Source: Propionibacteriaceae bacterium
Lineage (GTDB): Bacteria; Actinomycetota; Actinomycetes; Propionibacteriales; Propionibacteriaceae
Reading direction: 5' to 3'
NCBI GenBank assembly: GCA_027492675.1
Contig: JAPUEI010000071.1
Span: forward strand, 15,174-52,036
Length of the DNA stretch: 36,863 nt
The notes below the pieces were generated by a model. That model was not told the origin of the DNA. It saw nothing but the letters and a program-made list of their open reading frames with translations, and did not search any database. Position numbers and translations under genes: made by a program. Numbering within the stretch: the first letter of the stretch is position 1; every line of letters starts with the position of its first letter. Positions 15,084-23,421 of this stretch are shown here, in pieces.

Positions 15084-16105
15084 GCGAGCATGTCCCGCAC
15101 GAGCGGGGCGACCTTGCTGCCGAACAGCTCGATGCTGTCGGTGATCCGCTCGTGCGCCAGGGGTCCAGTGCTGACCTTCATGGAGAACCGGGACGCGCCG
15201 AGTGCCTGCACACCGGCGGCGATCTTGCGCGCGACCGTCTCCGGCGAGCCGACCGCCATCGAGCCGTGCTCGAGCTCGTACATGAAGGACTCCCGCGTCG
15301 GACGTCGCCAGCCACGCTCGCGCCCGATGCGGGTCATGGAGCTGACGTACGGCTGGTAGTACTGCTCGATCGCCTCTTCGTCGGTGGCCGCGACGTGACC
15401 GAAGCTGTGGAAGCCGATCCGCCGCGGCTCCTGGCCCAACTGCTCGAGGGCGCGCCGGTGCAGCTCGGCGAACGGGGAGAACCTGTCCGCCGGCCCGCCG
15501 ATGATCGCCAGCATGAGGTCGAGCCCGTGGCGGGCCGCCCGGATCACCGACTCGGGGCTTCCGCCGACGGCGACCCAGGTGCGCAGCGGCGGGTTCTCGA
15601 CCGGTGGAAAGACCTCGACGCCGGGCAGGGACTGGGTGAGCGTGCCCGCCCAGGTGACCTGGCCCTGCGCGCGCAGGGCCACGAACATCGCGAGCTTCTC
15701 CTCGAACAGCTCCTGGTAGTTGGCCAGGTCGTAGCCGAACAGCGGGAACGACTCGGTGAACGACCCTCGCCCGACGATCACCTCCGCGCGTCCGTGGGAG
15801 AGGGCGTCCAGCGTCGAGAAGCGCTCGAAGATTCGGACGGGGTCGTCGGAGCTGAGCACGGTCACGGCACTGGCGAGACGGATCCTGTCGGTCCGCGTCG
15901 CGATGCCCGCGAGCACCATCTCCGGTGACGAGACGGCGAAATCCGCGCGGTGGTGCTCGCCGATGCCGAACGCGTCCAGACCCACGGCCTCCGCCGCGAC
16001 CGCCTCGGCGACCACGTTCCGGATGACCTCCGCGTGGGGCAGGGGAGTGCCCTCGGCGCTCGAGGTCACGTCACCGAACGTGTCGATCCCCAGCTCGAGT
16101 TCCAT
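15080..16105 (-). CDS. LLM-class flavin-dependent oxidoreductase
   Basis: 341 residues of the luciferase-like monooxygenase TIM-barrel family. Seen are the N-terminal LGIDTFGD strand, AVGLDAFGIGEHH, TDRIRLASAVTVLSSDDPVR and the flavin-phosphate region ALSHGRAEVIVGRGSFTESF. Members use FMN or F420 with diverse substrates, so the reaction cannot be named. The ATG start has GGAGG 5 bases upstream. The gene is divergent from an F420/NADP-type Rossmann protein, from which it may obtain reduced cofactor (inference). The two share a promoter with overlapping -10 boxes. Confidence 0.88.
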   Translation of the reverse strand: MELELGIDTFGDVTSSAEGTPLPHAEVIRNVVAEAVAAEAVGLDAFGIGEHHRADFAVSSPEMVLAGIATRTDRIRLASAVTVLSSDDPVRIFERFSTLDALSHGRAEVIVGRGSFTESFPLFGYDLANYQELFEEKLAMFVALRAQGQVTWAGTLTQSLPGVEVFPPVENPPLRTWVAVGGSPESVIRAARHGLDLMLAIIGGPADRFSPFAELHRRALEQLGQEPRRIGFHSFGHVAATDEEAIEQYYQPYVSSMTRIGRERGWRRPTRESFMYELEHGSMAVGSPETVARKIAAGVQALGASRFSMKVSTGPLAHERITDSIELFGSKVAPLVRDMLA

Positions 16106-16115
16106 CGCGCCTCCG

Positions 16116-16134
16116 GTTGAATTGAACGGTCAAC
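16116..16134. promoter_or_regulatory. Short inverted repeat upstream of the LLM oxidoreductase gene
   Basis: GTTGA (16116-16120), 9 bases, then TCAAC (16130-16134), located between the predicted transcript start and the ribosome-binding site of the LLM gene. Size and spacing fit a MarR-like repressor site, but the arms are short. Confidence 0.3.
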
Positions 16135-16156
16135 AACTTCCCAACGTCAGGAGCGC

Positions 16157-16166
16157 ATCGTACGTT
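16157..16166. promoter_or_regulatory. Bidirectional promoter with overlapping -10 boxes
   Basis: The ten bases ATCGTACGTT hold TACGTT on the plus strand (16161-16166) and TACGAT on the minus strand (16162-16157). Each fits TANNNT. They point to the NAD(P)-binding gene (GTG 16201) and the LLM gene (ATG 16105), leaving leaders of roughly 28 and 45 nt that both contain ribosome-binding sites. Confidence 0.45.
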
Positions 16167-16200
16167 GTGGGGAAGGGGTTGTGGCAGAAGGGAACATCAG

Positions 16201-16824
16201 GTGGGTCCTCGGCTCGGCATCCTCGGGGCTGGCAAGCTCGGCACGACTGTGGCGAGGCTGGCCGTGAACGCAGGACGGTCCGTCGTCATCGCCGACCGGC
16301 GGACGGATTCGATGGTCGATCTCATCGTCTCGACGGTCGCTCCGGGGGCGAAGCTGGCCGGGACCCGTGACGTGCTTGCGTGCGAGCTCGTGCTCCTCGC
16401 TCTCCCGTACTCGCGCCTGGGTGACCTCGACCTGGACCGACTCGGTCGTTCTGTGGTCATCGATGCCACGAACCGCTGGGCGGAGACCGATGGCCAGAGC
16501 CCTGCGCCGTCACCGCTGAGAGGCCGGGCAGGGCTGCACGTCGTGAGGTCGCTCAACCATCTCGCGTACGAGGAGCTGGGGGCGTACGCGTCGCCGAAGG
16601 GCACTCCGTTCCGTACGGCGGTGGCCGTGGCCTCGGACGACCTCGCCGCCCGCTCGAAGGTGGCGGCGCTGGTCGACGATCTGGGGTTCGACCCCGTGGA
16701 GATGGAGCAGAACGTGGCGTGGCTGCTGGAACCCGCGGGCCCGTTCTTCGGTCGTCGCCTCGTCAGCTCGGAGATGAACGCGATCGCGTCGGCGTCCCGG
16801 CGGGCCAACCGTCTCACGTGGTGA
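16201..16824 (+). CDS. NAD(P)-binding Rossmann protein, NADPH:F420 reductase-like
   Basis: 207 residues. The N-terminal LGILGAGKLGTTVARL holds the GxGxxG dinucleotide loop (G9, G11, G14), and ADRR after the second strand would read the NADP phosphate. Then come LVLLALPYSRL, VVIDATNRWAE and HVVRSLNHLAYEELG, in the order seen in F420-dependent NADP oxidoreductase-like proteins. Role is inferred: moving reducing equivalents for, or acting with, the divergent LLM oxidoreductase. The GTG start has AGAAGGGA about 8 bases upstream. Convergent with the TetR gene, 10 bp apart. Could instead be a different NADP-linked dehydrogenase. Confidence 0.78.
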   Translation: MGPRLGILGAGKLGTTVARLAVNAGRSVVIADRRTDSMVDLIVSTVAPGAKLAGTRDVLACELVLLALPYSRLGDLDLDRLGRSVVIDATNRWAETDGQSPAPSPLRGRAGLHVVRSLNHLAYEELGAYASPKGTPFRTAVAVASDDLAARSKVAALVDDLGFDPVEMEQNVAWLLEPAGPFFGRRLVSSEMNAIASASRRANRLTW

Positions 16825-16834
16825 CGGCGGCGCG

Positions 16835-17497
16835 TCAGACGGACGCGGTGGCCTCGGAGAGCACGCGAGGGCGGTCGGCTCCGGCGATGGTGGCAGCCAC
16901 GATCGCCTCGATCGCGAACGCCGTCGCCTCGGGAAGGGCTACGGCATCCTTGTCGACCAGCCACTGAAGCTGGATGCCGTCCATGAGTCCGATGATCGCC
17001 GCGGCGGCATGGTGGCACAGGTCCTCGTCGAGGTCCGGCCCGCAGACGAGGCGGAATGCGTCCTCGAGGTGGCCCCTGAGGGACTCGAACCGCTCCTTGA
17101 CGTACTCACTGGCCGGATGGTCCTGCGTCACCGATTCCCCGGTGATCACGACGTAGGTCTGGACGAGGCCTTCACGTTGCGTGTTGACCAGTGCCGTGTG
17201 GACGAGGTGACGGAACAGGTCCATGCCCAGCGGCATCATCCGGCCGTTGCGGGCCTCCAGGTCCTGCAGGTCGCGGTACTCCAGCACAGCGATGAGCAGC
17301 TGTTCCTTGGAGCCGAAGTGATGGAGTACGCCAGCGTGGGTCATGCCCACCTGCTCGGCGATCTCGATGAGGGAGCCCTTCTGGTAGCCCTTCGCGCCGA
17401 ACGTACGGGCGGCAGCCCTCACGATCTCCTGACGGCGTTCCGGAGTCGCCTTCCGGGCTCCTCGCGGCCGGCGCACCGGCGCGCTGCCCTGCTCCAT
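16835..17497 (-). CDS. TetR/AcrR family transcriptional regulator
   Basis: 220 residues. The N-terminal DNA-binding domain is clear: ERRQEIVRAAARTFGAKGYQKGS, then the helix-turn-helix around IAEQVGMTHAGVLHHFGSKEQLL. The rest is a helical ligand and dimer domain with no recognised ligand. The ATG at 17497 is preferred because AAGGTG lies 6 bases upstream; GTG 17506 is also in frame. It is divergent from the beta-mannosidase gene, and a perfect 7-6-7 palindrome near that gene is its likely operator. It probably represses the glycoside locus until an imported sugar or derivative binds (inference). Confidence 0.88.
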   Translation of the reverse strand: MEQGSAPVRRPRGARKATPERRQEIVRAAARTFGAKGYQKGSLIEIAEQVGMTHAGVLHHFGSKEQLLIAVLEYRDLQDLEARNGRMMPLGMDLFRHLVHTALVNTQREGLVQTYVVITGESVTQDHPASEYVKERFESLRGHLEDAFRLVCGPDLDEDLCHHAAAAIIGLMDGIQLQWLVDKDAVALPEATAFAIEAIVAATIAGADRPRVLSEATASV

Positions 17498-17833
17498 GGT
17501 GGTCACCTTACTGGTCCGGGGTGGTGGAGGACGCCACGCGTGGATCGTTCAAGAGGTCGATGCCGATCACCTGGAGCCCTCACGACATCACCGATGTCCT
17601 CGGCGGCGTGCGGCGTGTGGTCGGGACCGCGCTTTCTGGGCGCAGGCAGGGGGTCGGCGTCACGACAGCGCACCCGAGTGCCGGGCCTCCTCCGTCGCCG
17701 TACCTCACCATCGCGTCTCCCTTGACGAAACAGTCCATAACGAATCGGTTACCCCAGGCCAATCGGCCCCGACTCGACTGTTACTGTCTGGTCAGTAACT
17801 GTACGTCCCCGCTTGCCTCAATGGAGAGGGTTC
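17498..17833. other. Long divergent regulatory gap between the TetR and beta-mannosidase genes
   Basis: About 330 bp with no credible gene. It contains a TTGACG hexamer at 17722-17727, the 17780-17799 palindrome, and TTACTGG near the TetR start (17508-17514), which resembles half of that palindrome. The part from about 17540 to 17700 is GC-rich without a recognised feature and could be remnant coding DNA. Confidence 0.45.
17780..17799. promoter_or_regulatory. Operator candidate upstream of the beta-mannosidase gene
   Basis: GTTACTG (17780-17786), six bases, CAGTAAC (17793-17799): perfect 7-bp arms and typical TetR-family size. It ends 34 bp before the ATG. TACTGT (17782-17787) inside it could be the -10 box, so a bound repressor would block transcription directly. 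Confidence 0.6.
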
Positions 17834-20422
17834 ATGGGAATCGATAGCTTCACCGACGAGTTCGCTCCGGCGTCCGGCGCCTGGGTCGACCTGACCGGCG
17901 CCTCGTGGATCCTGCGCATCGATTCCGACACGGCCGCGTGGGACTCGGTTCCCGACGACGTGAAGGGCGCCCTCGGGGCGGGCGTGGCCGCGACCGTTCC
18001 CGGATGCGTCCACACCGATCTCATGGCCGCGGGGCTCCTGCCCGATCCGTACGTCGGCGCAGCAGAGGCCGACCAGCACTGGGTGGGGCAGCAGACCTGG
18101 ACCTACTCCTACACGCTGAACCTCACCGAAGAGGCGGCCGAGCTCTCCAGCCAGCACTGCGACCTCGTCTGCAACGGCCTGGACACCATCGCCGAGATCC
18201 GCGTCAACGGTCGCACGGTGGGCACCTCGGAGAACATGCACCGGCGCGTGACCCTCGCGATCCGTCCGCACATCGGCGCGGGCCCCAACCTCATCGAGAT
18301 CGTCTTCAGCCCAGCCCTCGAGCACACCGCCGCGATGGCAGCCCTCGTGGGCGAGCGGCCGCACGTCAACCAGCACCCGTACAACCTGATTCGCAAGATG
18401 GCCTGCAACTTCGGCTGGGACTGGGGCCCCTGCCTCATCACGGCCGGCATCTGGAAGTCGATCGGTCTGCACACCTGGGATCAGGCCCGGATCGCCGACG
18501 TCGGCGTCTTCGCCACGGCCACCCAGAACGAGGACGGCGACTGGACCGGCCAGCTCCGCGTGGACGCCCAGCTCGACGGCGACCTCCAGTTCGCGGCCGT
18601 CACCGTCCGCGTCAGCGGACACGAGGTGCGTGCGGAGACCGTCGTGCCGGCCGAGGACTGGACCACCCTCGAGCTCTCGATCAGCGACATCGAGCCCTGG
18701 TGGCCGCACAGCCTCGGGGAGCAGGCGCTGTACGACGTCGAGGTGACGTTCCACAACGACGTACGGATCCTCCACACGGTGACGCGACGTACGGGCTTCC
18801 GCACCGTCGAGCTCGACACCACGCCGGACGCTGACGGCGCCGGCGCCTCCTTCGGACTGCGCATCAACGGCGTCGAGCTGTTCGTACGCGGCATGGACTG
18901 GATCCCGGACGACACGTTCCCGAGCCGGATGACGCCCGAGCGCTACCGTGCGCGGATCCAGCAGGCCAAGGACGCCCACACCGACCTGCTCCGGGTCTGG
19001 GGTGGCGGCCTGTACGAGACCGAGGACTTCTACGCCGCCTGCGACGAGCTCGGGATGATGGTCTGGCAGGACTTCGCGCTGGCCTGCGCGGCGTACCCGG
19101 AGGAGGAGCCCTTCCGTACGGAGTTCGAGGCCGAGGCTCGCGACAACGTGATCCGCCTCTCGTCGTACCCCTCGCTCGTGGTGTGGAACGGCAACAACGA
19201 GAACCTCTGGGCCTACGAGGACTGGGGCTGGAAGCAGCAGCTCGGCGATCGCACCTGGGGCGCCGGCTACTACTACGAGCTGTTCCCCGAGGTCGTCGCC
19301 GACCTCGACCCCAGCCGTCCGTACTGGCCGGGCAGCCCCTCGTCGGGTCCCGCCGAGCTCTACCCGAACGACCCGAACTACGGCTGCATCCACATCTGGG
19401 ACGTCTGGAACGCGCGTGACTACACCGCGTACGACGACTACTCGCCCCGCTTCGTCGCCGAGTTCGGCTACCAGGGGCCCGCCACGTGGGCGACTTGGCA
19501 GCGCACGCTGGACCCGGCCGACCGCAGCGCGACGTCCGCGGCGATGCTCGTTCACCAGAAGGCCGAAGGCGGCAACGGCAAGCTGAACGCGGGCATCAAG
19601 GGCCACCTCCCGGCACCCGGTGAGGGCGTCGAGGACTTCGACGACTGGCTGTACCTCATGCAGCTCCAGCAGGCGCGAGCGATCCGCTACGGCATCGAGC
19701 GCTGGCGGTCGCTGCGCGGTCGCTGCCTCGGCTCTGTCGTGTGGCAGCTCAACGACTGCTGGCCCGTCACCAGCTGGGCCGCACTCGACCTGGGCCGCAA
19801 CGCGGCGGGCGAGCTCGTGGGCCGTCGCAAGCCGCTGTGGTACGCGATCCGCTCGGCGTACGCCGACCACCTGATCACGATGCAGCACGGTGCCGACGGC
19901 TGGCGTGCGGTGCTCGTGAACGACGGCCAGGACACCTGGGCTGCCACCGGCACGGTGGCTCTGCGCAGCTTCGACGGCGAGACGCTCTGGTCACAGGGAC
20001 TCGACGAGACCCTGGCCCCCCGGTCCACCAAGACCGTCGTCCTGGCTGACCTGGTCGGCGCCGACCGTACGGACGTGGCTCTGGTCGCGACCGCCACCGG
20101 GGCCGAGCGCGCCGTGCGGCTGCTGGTCGAGGATGTCGAGGCCCCGCTGCCCACGGCGAGGTACGAGGCAACGGCCGAGCGTACGGACATGGGCCTGGCC
20201 GTGGTCGTCACCGCCACCAGCTTCGTGCGCAGCCTGTGCCTGTTCGCAGACCGTGTCAGCGAGGACGCCTGGGCCGACAGCATGCTGGTCGACCTGTTCC
20301 CAGGCGAGCGTCACACCTTCCAGATCGCGGGGGACATCCCCGACGCAGCCTTGGCCGACGTGGTCTCACGGCCTGTGCTGCGCTCGTTCGGAGAACCGAA
20401 GACCACGAGCGAGGCCGTATGA
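17834..20422 (+). CDS. Beta-mannosidase, glycoside hydrolase family 2
   Basis: 862 residues, no signal peptide, so an intracellular exo-enzyme removing beta-mannosyl residues from imported oligosaccharides. The N-terminal jelly-roll domain (TVPGCVHTDLMAAGLLPDP) is typical of GH2 beta-mannosidases. The TIM barrel carries the acid/base in VWNGNNE (E456) and the nucleophile in FVAEFGYQG (E543). LRVWGGGLYE and VVWQLNDCWPVTSW are also conserved. A C-terminal beta domain completes a normal length. The ATG at 17834 follows GGAGAGGG. First gene of the locus that continues with the ABC importer and a GH3 enzyme, with the TetR palindrome just upstream. A related beta-glycosidase specificity is possible. 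Confidence 0.9.
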   Translation: MGIDSFTDEFAPASGAWVDLTGASWILRIDSDTAAWDSVPDDVKGALGAGVAATVPGCVHTDLMAAGLLPDPYVGAAEADQHWVGQQTWTYSYTLNLTEEAAELSSQHCDLVCNGLDTIAEIRVNGRTVGTSENMHRRVTLAIRPHIGAGPNLIEIVFSPALEHTAAMAALVGERPHVNQHPYNLIRKMACNFGWDWGPCLITAGIWKSIGLHTWDQARIADVGVFATATQNEDGDWTGQLRVDAQLDGDLQFAAVTVRVSGHEVRAETVVPAEDWTTLELSISDIEPWWPHSLGEQALYDVEVTFHNDVRILHTVTRRTGFRTVELDTTPDADGAGASFGLRINGVELFVRGMDWIPDDTFPSRMTPERYRARIQQAKDAHTDLLRVWGGGLYETEDFYAACDELGMMVWQDFALACAAYPEEEPFRTEFEAEARDNVIRLSSYPSLVVWNGNNENLWAYEDWGWKQQLGDRTWGAGYYYELFPEVVADLDPSRPYWPGSPSSGPAELYPNDPNYGCIHIWDVWNARDYTAYDDYSPRFVAEFGYQGPATWATWQRTLDPADRSATSAAMLVHQKAEGGNGKLNAGIKGHLPAPGEGVEDFDDWLYLMQLQQARAIRYGIERWRSLRGRCLGSVVWQLNDCWPVTSWAALDLGRNAAGELVGRRKPLWYAIRSAYADHLITMQHGADGWRAVLVNDGQDTWAATGTVALRSFDGETLWSQGLDETLAPRSTKTVVLADLVGADRTDVALVATATGAERAVRLLVEDVEAPLPTARYEATAERTDMGLAVVVTATSFVRSLCLFADRVSEDAWADSMLVDLFPGERHTFQIAGDIPDAALADVVSRPVLRSFGEPKTTSEAV

Positions 20423-20565
20423 GCGTGGCCTGACCGATTGGCGGTATCGGCGAGGGAGCCGATGTGGAAGCCGCCCAAGCAAGTGCAACACCCAGCAACA
20501 CAGCTTTCTAGAAGTTCCAGTCATTGAAAATGGCCCAACGTCGGGCCGCACCAACGGAGGTAGCA

Positions 20566-22371
20566 ATGTCGGATTCAGTCTTCTTCAACCCGTCTCGTCG
20601 GTCGCTGTTCAAGGTCGCCGGTGTGGTCGCGGGCGGCGCAGCCCTGGCCGCGTGTTCCAGCAGCAAGGGCGCGAGCGGCAACGGCTCGGGTGACACCGGA
20701 GAGGCCAAGAAGGGCGTCGGCAACAACGGTCAGGTCGGCAAGGGCCGCACCGGCACCGCTGCCGACACGCTCTTCATCGCGGGCTTCCAGTGGGGCAACC
20801 CCACCACGTTCAACGTCATGTCGCCGACGGCCGCTTGGCCCGCCAGCTCCAACGTGCTGCAGGCGATCTTCGAGACCCCGCTGCGGTGGAACATCCTGAC
20901 CGGCGAGATCATGCCCGGCCTCGCGAAGTCGTACAAGGTCGACGGTCTCACCATCACCTTGACGATGCAGGACAACATCACGTTCTCCGACGGCACGCCC
21001 TGCACGGCCAAGGACTTCGCCTACACGTACAACACCGGCAAGGCGAACCCCGGTCTCGCCATCGCCGCGTTCTTCAACGCCGCCGAGTCCATCGAGGCCA
21101 CCGACGACAAGACCGTCGTCATCAAGGTCGACTCCACCAGCAAGAACGTCGGCCAGGTTCTCCGCCTCCTCACCGAGAACTACGTCCAGTCGCAGGCCAT
21201 CCTGTCGAAGATCGCCACCGACAAGCTGGCCACCGAGATCATCTCCGCCCCCGTCGGCACCGGCCCCTTCACGCTCGGCACCGCCGACCAGACGCAGGTC
21301 GTCCTCAAGCGCAACGACAAGTACTGGGGCAAGGACTTCTACGGCGGCCTCCCGGTCATGAGCCAGATCATCCACCCGATCTTCAAGGGCAACGAGGACG
21401 CCAACCTCAAGTTCGCCAACGGCGAGCTCGACATCTGCCAGACGTTCCAGTCCCAGATCTGGAAGACCTGGGAGGGTGGCAAGCCCACGGGTACGTACCT
21501 CAAGGACAAGCCGTACTACATCCCCGGCGGCATGCCCATGCTGGTCTTCAACTGCACCAAGCCCGGCCTCGACAACCCGATCGTCCGCAAGGCGATCGCG
21601 TCCTGCATCGACTACGGCGCAATCTCCGAGACGGCCATGTCCGGCTACTCCGCCACGGTTCAGCCCAGCCTGATCCTTCCGACGGGTGCTGAGTCGAAGT
21701 TCTTCAACCAGGCCGATGCCACGGCCAACGGCTGGAAGTTCGACGCCAAGGCTGCCGAGAAGATGCTCACCGACGCGGGCGCCACGAAGGGCTCCGACGG
21801 CATCTACACGCTCAACGGCACCCGCCTCGGCCCGTGGAAGCTGATCACCCCGACCGGCTGGACCGACTGGAACGCCTCGTGCGACATCATCGCCAAGAGC
21901 TGCAAGGCCATCGGCATCGACGTTGCCACGAACTTCCCGCAGCAGGCCGAGTGCACCCAGGCGATCCAGGGCGGCACCTTCGACCTCGGTCACTGGTACG
22001 TGTCCGGCGTGAACCCGTCCAGCCCCTGGGCCCGTTTCGACGACGTCCTGAGCCAGGACAAGATGAAGCCGATCGGCACCCCGGGCTTCGCCAACTACGG
22101 GCGCTGGAAGAACTCCGAGGTCACCGCACTGTTGACCGCGGCTGCTCAGGCGACGGACGATGCCTCCAAGAAGTCGGCGTACGACAAGCTCGATGCGCTG
22201 TACCGCAAGGAGATCCCGATGTGCCCGACGATGTACCGTCCGGACGAGTTCTACGAGTACGCGGCCGTCAACTTCTACAACTTCCCCGATGCCAACAACA
22301 CGTACGCCCCGCCGATGTTCCGCGGCGCCGGCAACACGTGGATGTACAAGCTCAAGAAGATCGCCGGCTGA
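20566..22371 (+). CDS. ABC transporter substrate-binding lipoprotein, family 5 (peptide/oligosaccharide type)
   Basis: 601 residues. The N-terminus SRRSLFKVAGVVAGGAALAAC combines a twin-arginine motif with a lipobox, so the protein is probably exported folded by Tat and lipid-anchored. A Ser/Gly/Lys linker leads into the SBP_bac_5 fold: FETPLRWN, ITLTMQDNITFSDGTPCTAKDFAYTY, SAPVGTGPFTL, KRNDKYWG and VRKAIASCIDYGAI. This family binds peptides, nickel, or cello- and manno-oligosaccharides. The location between beta-mannosidase and beta-glucosidase genes argues for a sugar ligand (inference). The ATG follows ACGGAGG. A 143-bp gap separates it from the mannosidase gene, so it may have its own promoter. 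Confidence 0.9.
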   Translation: MSDSVFFNPSRRSLFKVAGVVAGGAALAACSSSKGASGNGSGDTGEAKKGVGNNGQVGKGRTGTAADTLFIAGFQWGNPTTFNVMSPTAAWPASSNVLQAIFETPLRWNILTGEIMPGLAKSYKVDGLTITLTMQDNITFSDGTPCTAKDFAYTYNTGKANPGLAIAAFFNAAESIEATDDKTVVIKVDSTSKNVGQVLRLLTENYVQSQAILSKIATDKLATEIISAPVGTGPFTLGTADQTQVVLKRNDKYWGKDFYGGLPVMSQIIHPIFKGNEDANLKFANGELDICQTFQSQIWKTWEGGKPTGTYLKDKPYYIPGGMPMLVFNCTKPGLDNPIVRKAIASCIDYGAISETAMSGYSATVQPSLILPTGAESKFFNQADATANGWKFDAKAAEKMLTDAGATKGSDGIYTLNGTRLGPWKLITPTGWTDWNASCDIIAKSCKAIGIDVATNFPQQAECTQAIQGGTFDLGHWYVSGVNPSSPWARFDDVLSQDKMKPIGTPGFANYGRWKNSEVTALLTAAAQATDDASKKSAYDKLDALYRKEIPMCPTMYRPDEFYEYAAVNFYNFPDANNTYAPPMFRGAGNTWMYKLKKIAG

Positions 22372-22412
22372 CGCTTTCTCTCTCGTAACTAACTAAGGGG
22401 ATCTGGATCGCC

Positions 22413-23420
22413 ATGGGTCTACGTCGCTATCTGGCGCGCAAGACACTGTGGTACCTGGGTGCGCTCGTGGCAGCAGTGATGTTGAACTTCCTGCTGCCAC
22501 GGCTCATCCCGGGTAACCCGGTGGATGTCATCGTCTCTCAGCTGGGCCAAGGCGGCCTCAGCTCTGAGGCGCAACAGCGCATCTATGAAGACTTCACAAG
22601 GGAGTTCGGGCTTGATAAGCCGATGTGGCAGCAGTTCCTCACGTATGTGGAGAACATCTTCCGCGGAGACTTGGGCAAGTCGTTCGCCTTCTACCCGACG
22701 CCTGTGAAGAGCCTCATCGGCCAGGCACTGCCATACACCTTGGCGCTCCAGATCCCCGCGATCTTCTTCGGGTGGATCATCGGCAACGTCCTCGGCGCCA
22801 TCGCCGCTTACAAGGGCGGCGCCTGGGACAAGTCGGTATTCACCACGAGCCTGCTGTTCAGCTCGGCTCCGTACTACTGCCTGTCCATCATCTTGCTGTA
22901 CGTGTTCGCGGTGGTCCTGGGGATCTTCCCCGTGGGCGGCGCGTACTCGCTCGGCACGACACCCACGGCGACGTTCGAGTTCTTCGCCGACGCCTCCCAG
23001 TACTACTGGTTGCCGTTCTTGAGTCTGTTGTTGATCAACATCGGCGGCCAGGCCGTGGGCATGCGCTCCATGGCCATCTACGAGCTCGGCTCCGACTACG
23101 TGAACTACTCGCGCAGCCTGGGGATCGGCGACCGCAAGATGACCACGTACATCTTCCGCAACGCGATGCTTCCGCAGATCACGGGCCTCGCCCTGAGCAT
23201 CGGCGCCATGGTCGGCGGCGCGCTCATCACCGAGCTCGTGTTCAGCTACCCCGGCATGGGGTTCCTGCTCTTCGGCGCCATCTCGTCGAGCGACTACTCG
23301 ATGATCCAGGCCGTGACGCTCATCATCACCACGGCAGTGCTCGTCGCCAACTACCTCGTCGAGGTCCTCTACGGCTTCATCGACCCGCGTATCCGCGCGG
23401 CCAAGTCCGGGGAGAAGTGA
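22413..23420 (+). CDS. ABC transporter permease, DppB/OppB type
   Basis: 335 residues, inner-membrane subunit of the peptide/oligosaccharide importer. An N-terminal helix (YLGALVAAVMLNFLLPRLIPGNP) precedes a periplasmic-side loop and the BPD_transp_1 core with five helices. The ATPase-coupling segment around NYSRSLGIGDRKMTTYIFRNAMLPQITGLAL corresponds to the EAA loop. It ends in the usual VEVLYGFIDPRIR tail. The ATG has AAGGGG upstream. The stop is one base before the next permease's start. Confidence 0.93.
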   Translation: MGLRRYLARKTLWYLGALVAAVMLNFLLPRLIPGNPVDVIVSQLGQGGLSSEAQQRIYEDFTREFGLDKPMWQQFLTYVENIFRGDLGKSFAFYPTPVKSLIGQALPYTLALQIPAIFFGWIIGNVLGAIAAYKGGAWDKSVFTTSLLFSSAPYYCLSIILLYVFAVVLGIFPVGGAYSLGTTPTATFEFFADASQYYWLPFLSLLLINIGGQAVGMRSMAIYELGSDYVNYSRSLGIGDRKMTTYIFRNAMLPQITGLALSIGAMVGGALITELVFSYPGMGFLLFGAISSSDYSMIQAVTLIITTAVLVANYLVEVLYGFIDPRIRAAKSGEK

Positions 23421-23421
23421 C

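Noticed and set aside
15075..15089. GCTCGC-TAA-GCGAGC as a bidirectional terminator for LCP and LLM genes
   Set aside because: A six-pair stem with a three-base loop inside both stop codons is too short to call a terminator; noted only in the LCP entry.
17792..19888. Minus-strand open frame of 698 codons opposite the beta-mannosidase
   Set aside because: Shadow frame with low-complexity composition; the plus strand carries conserved GH2 catalytic residues.
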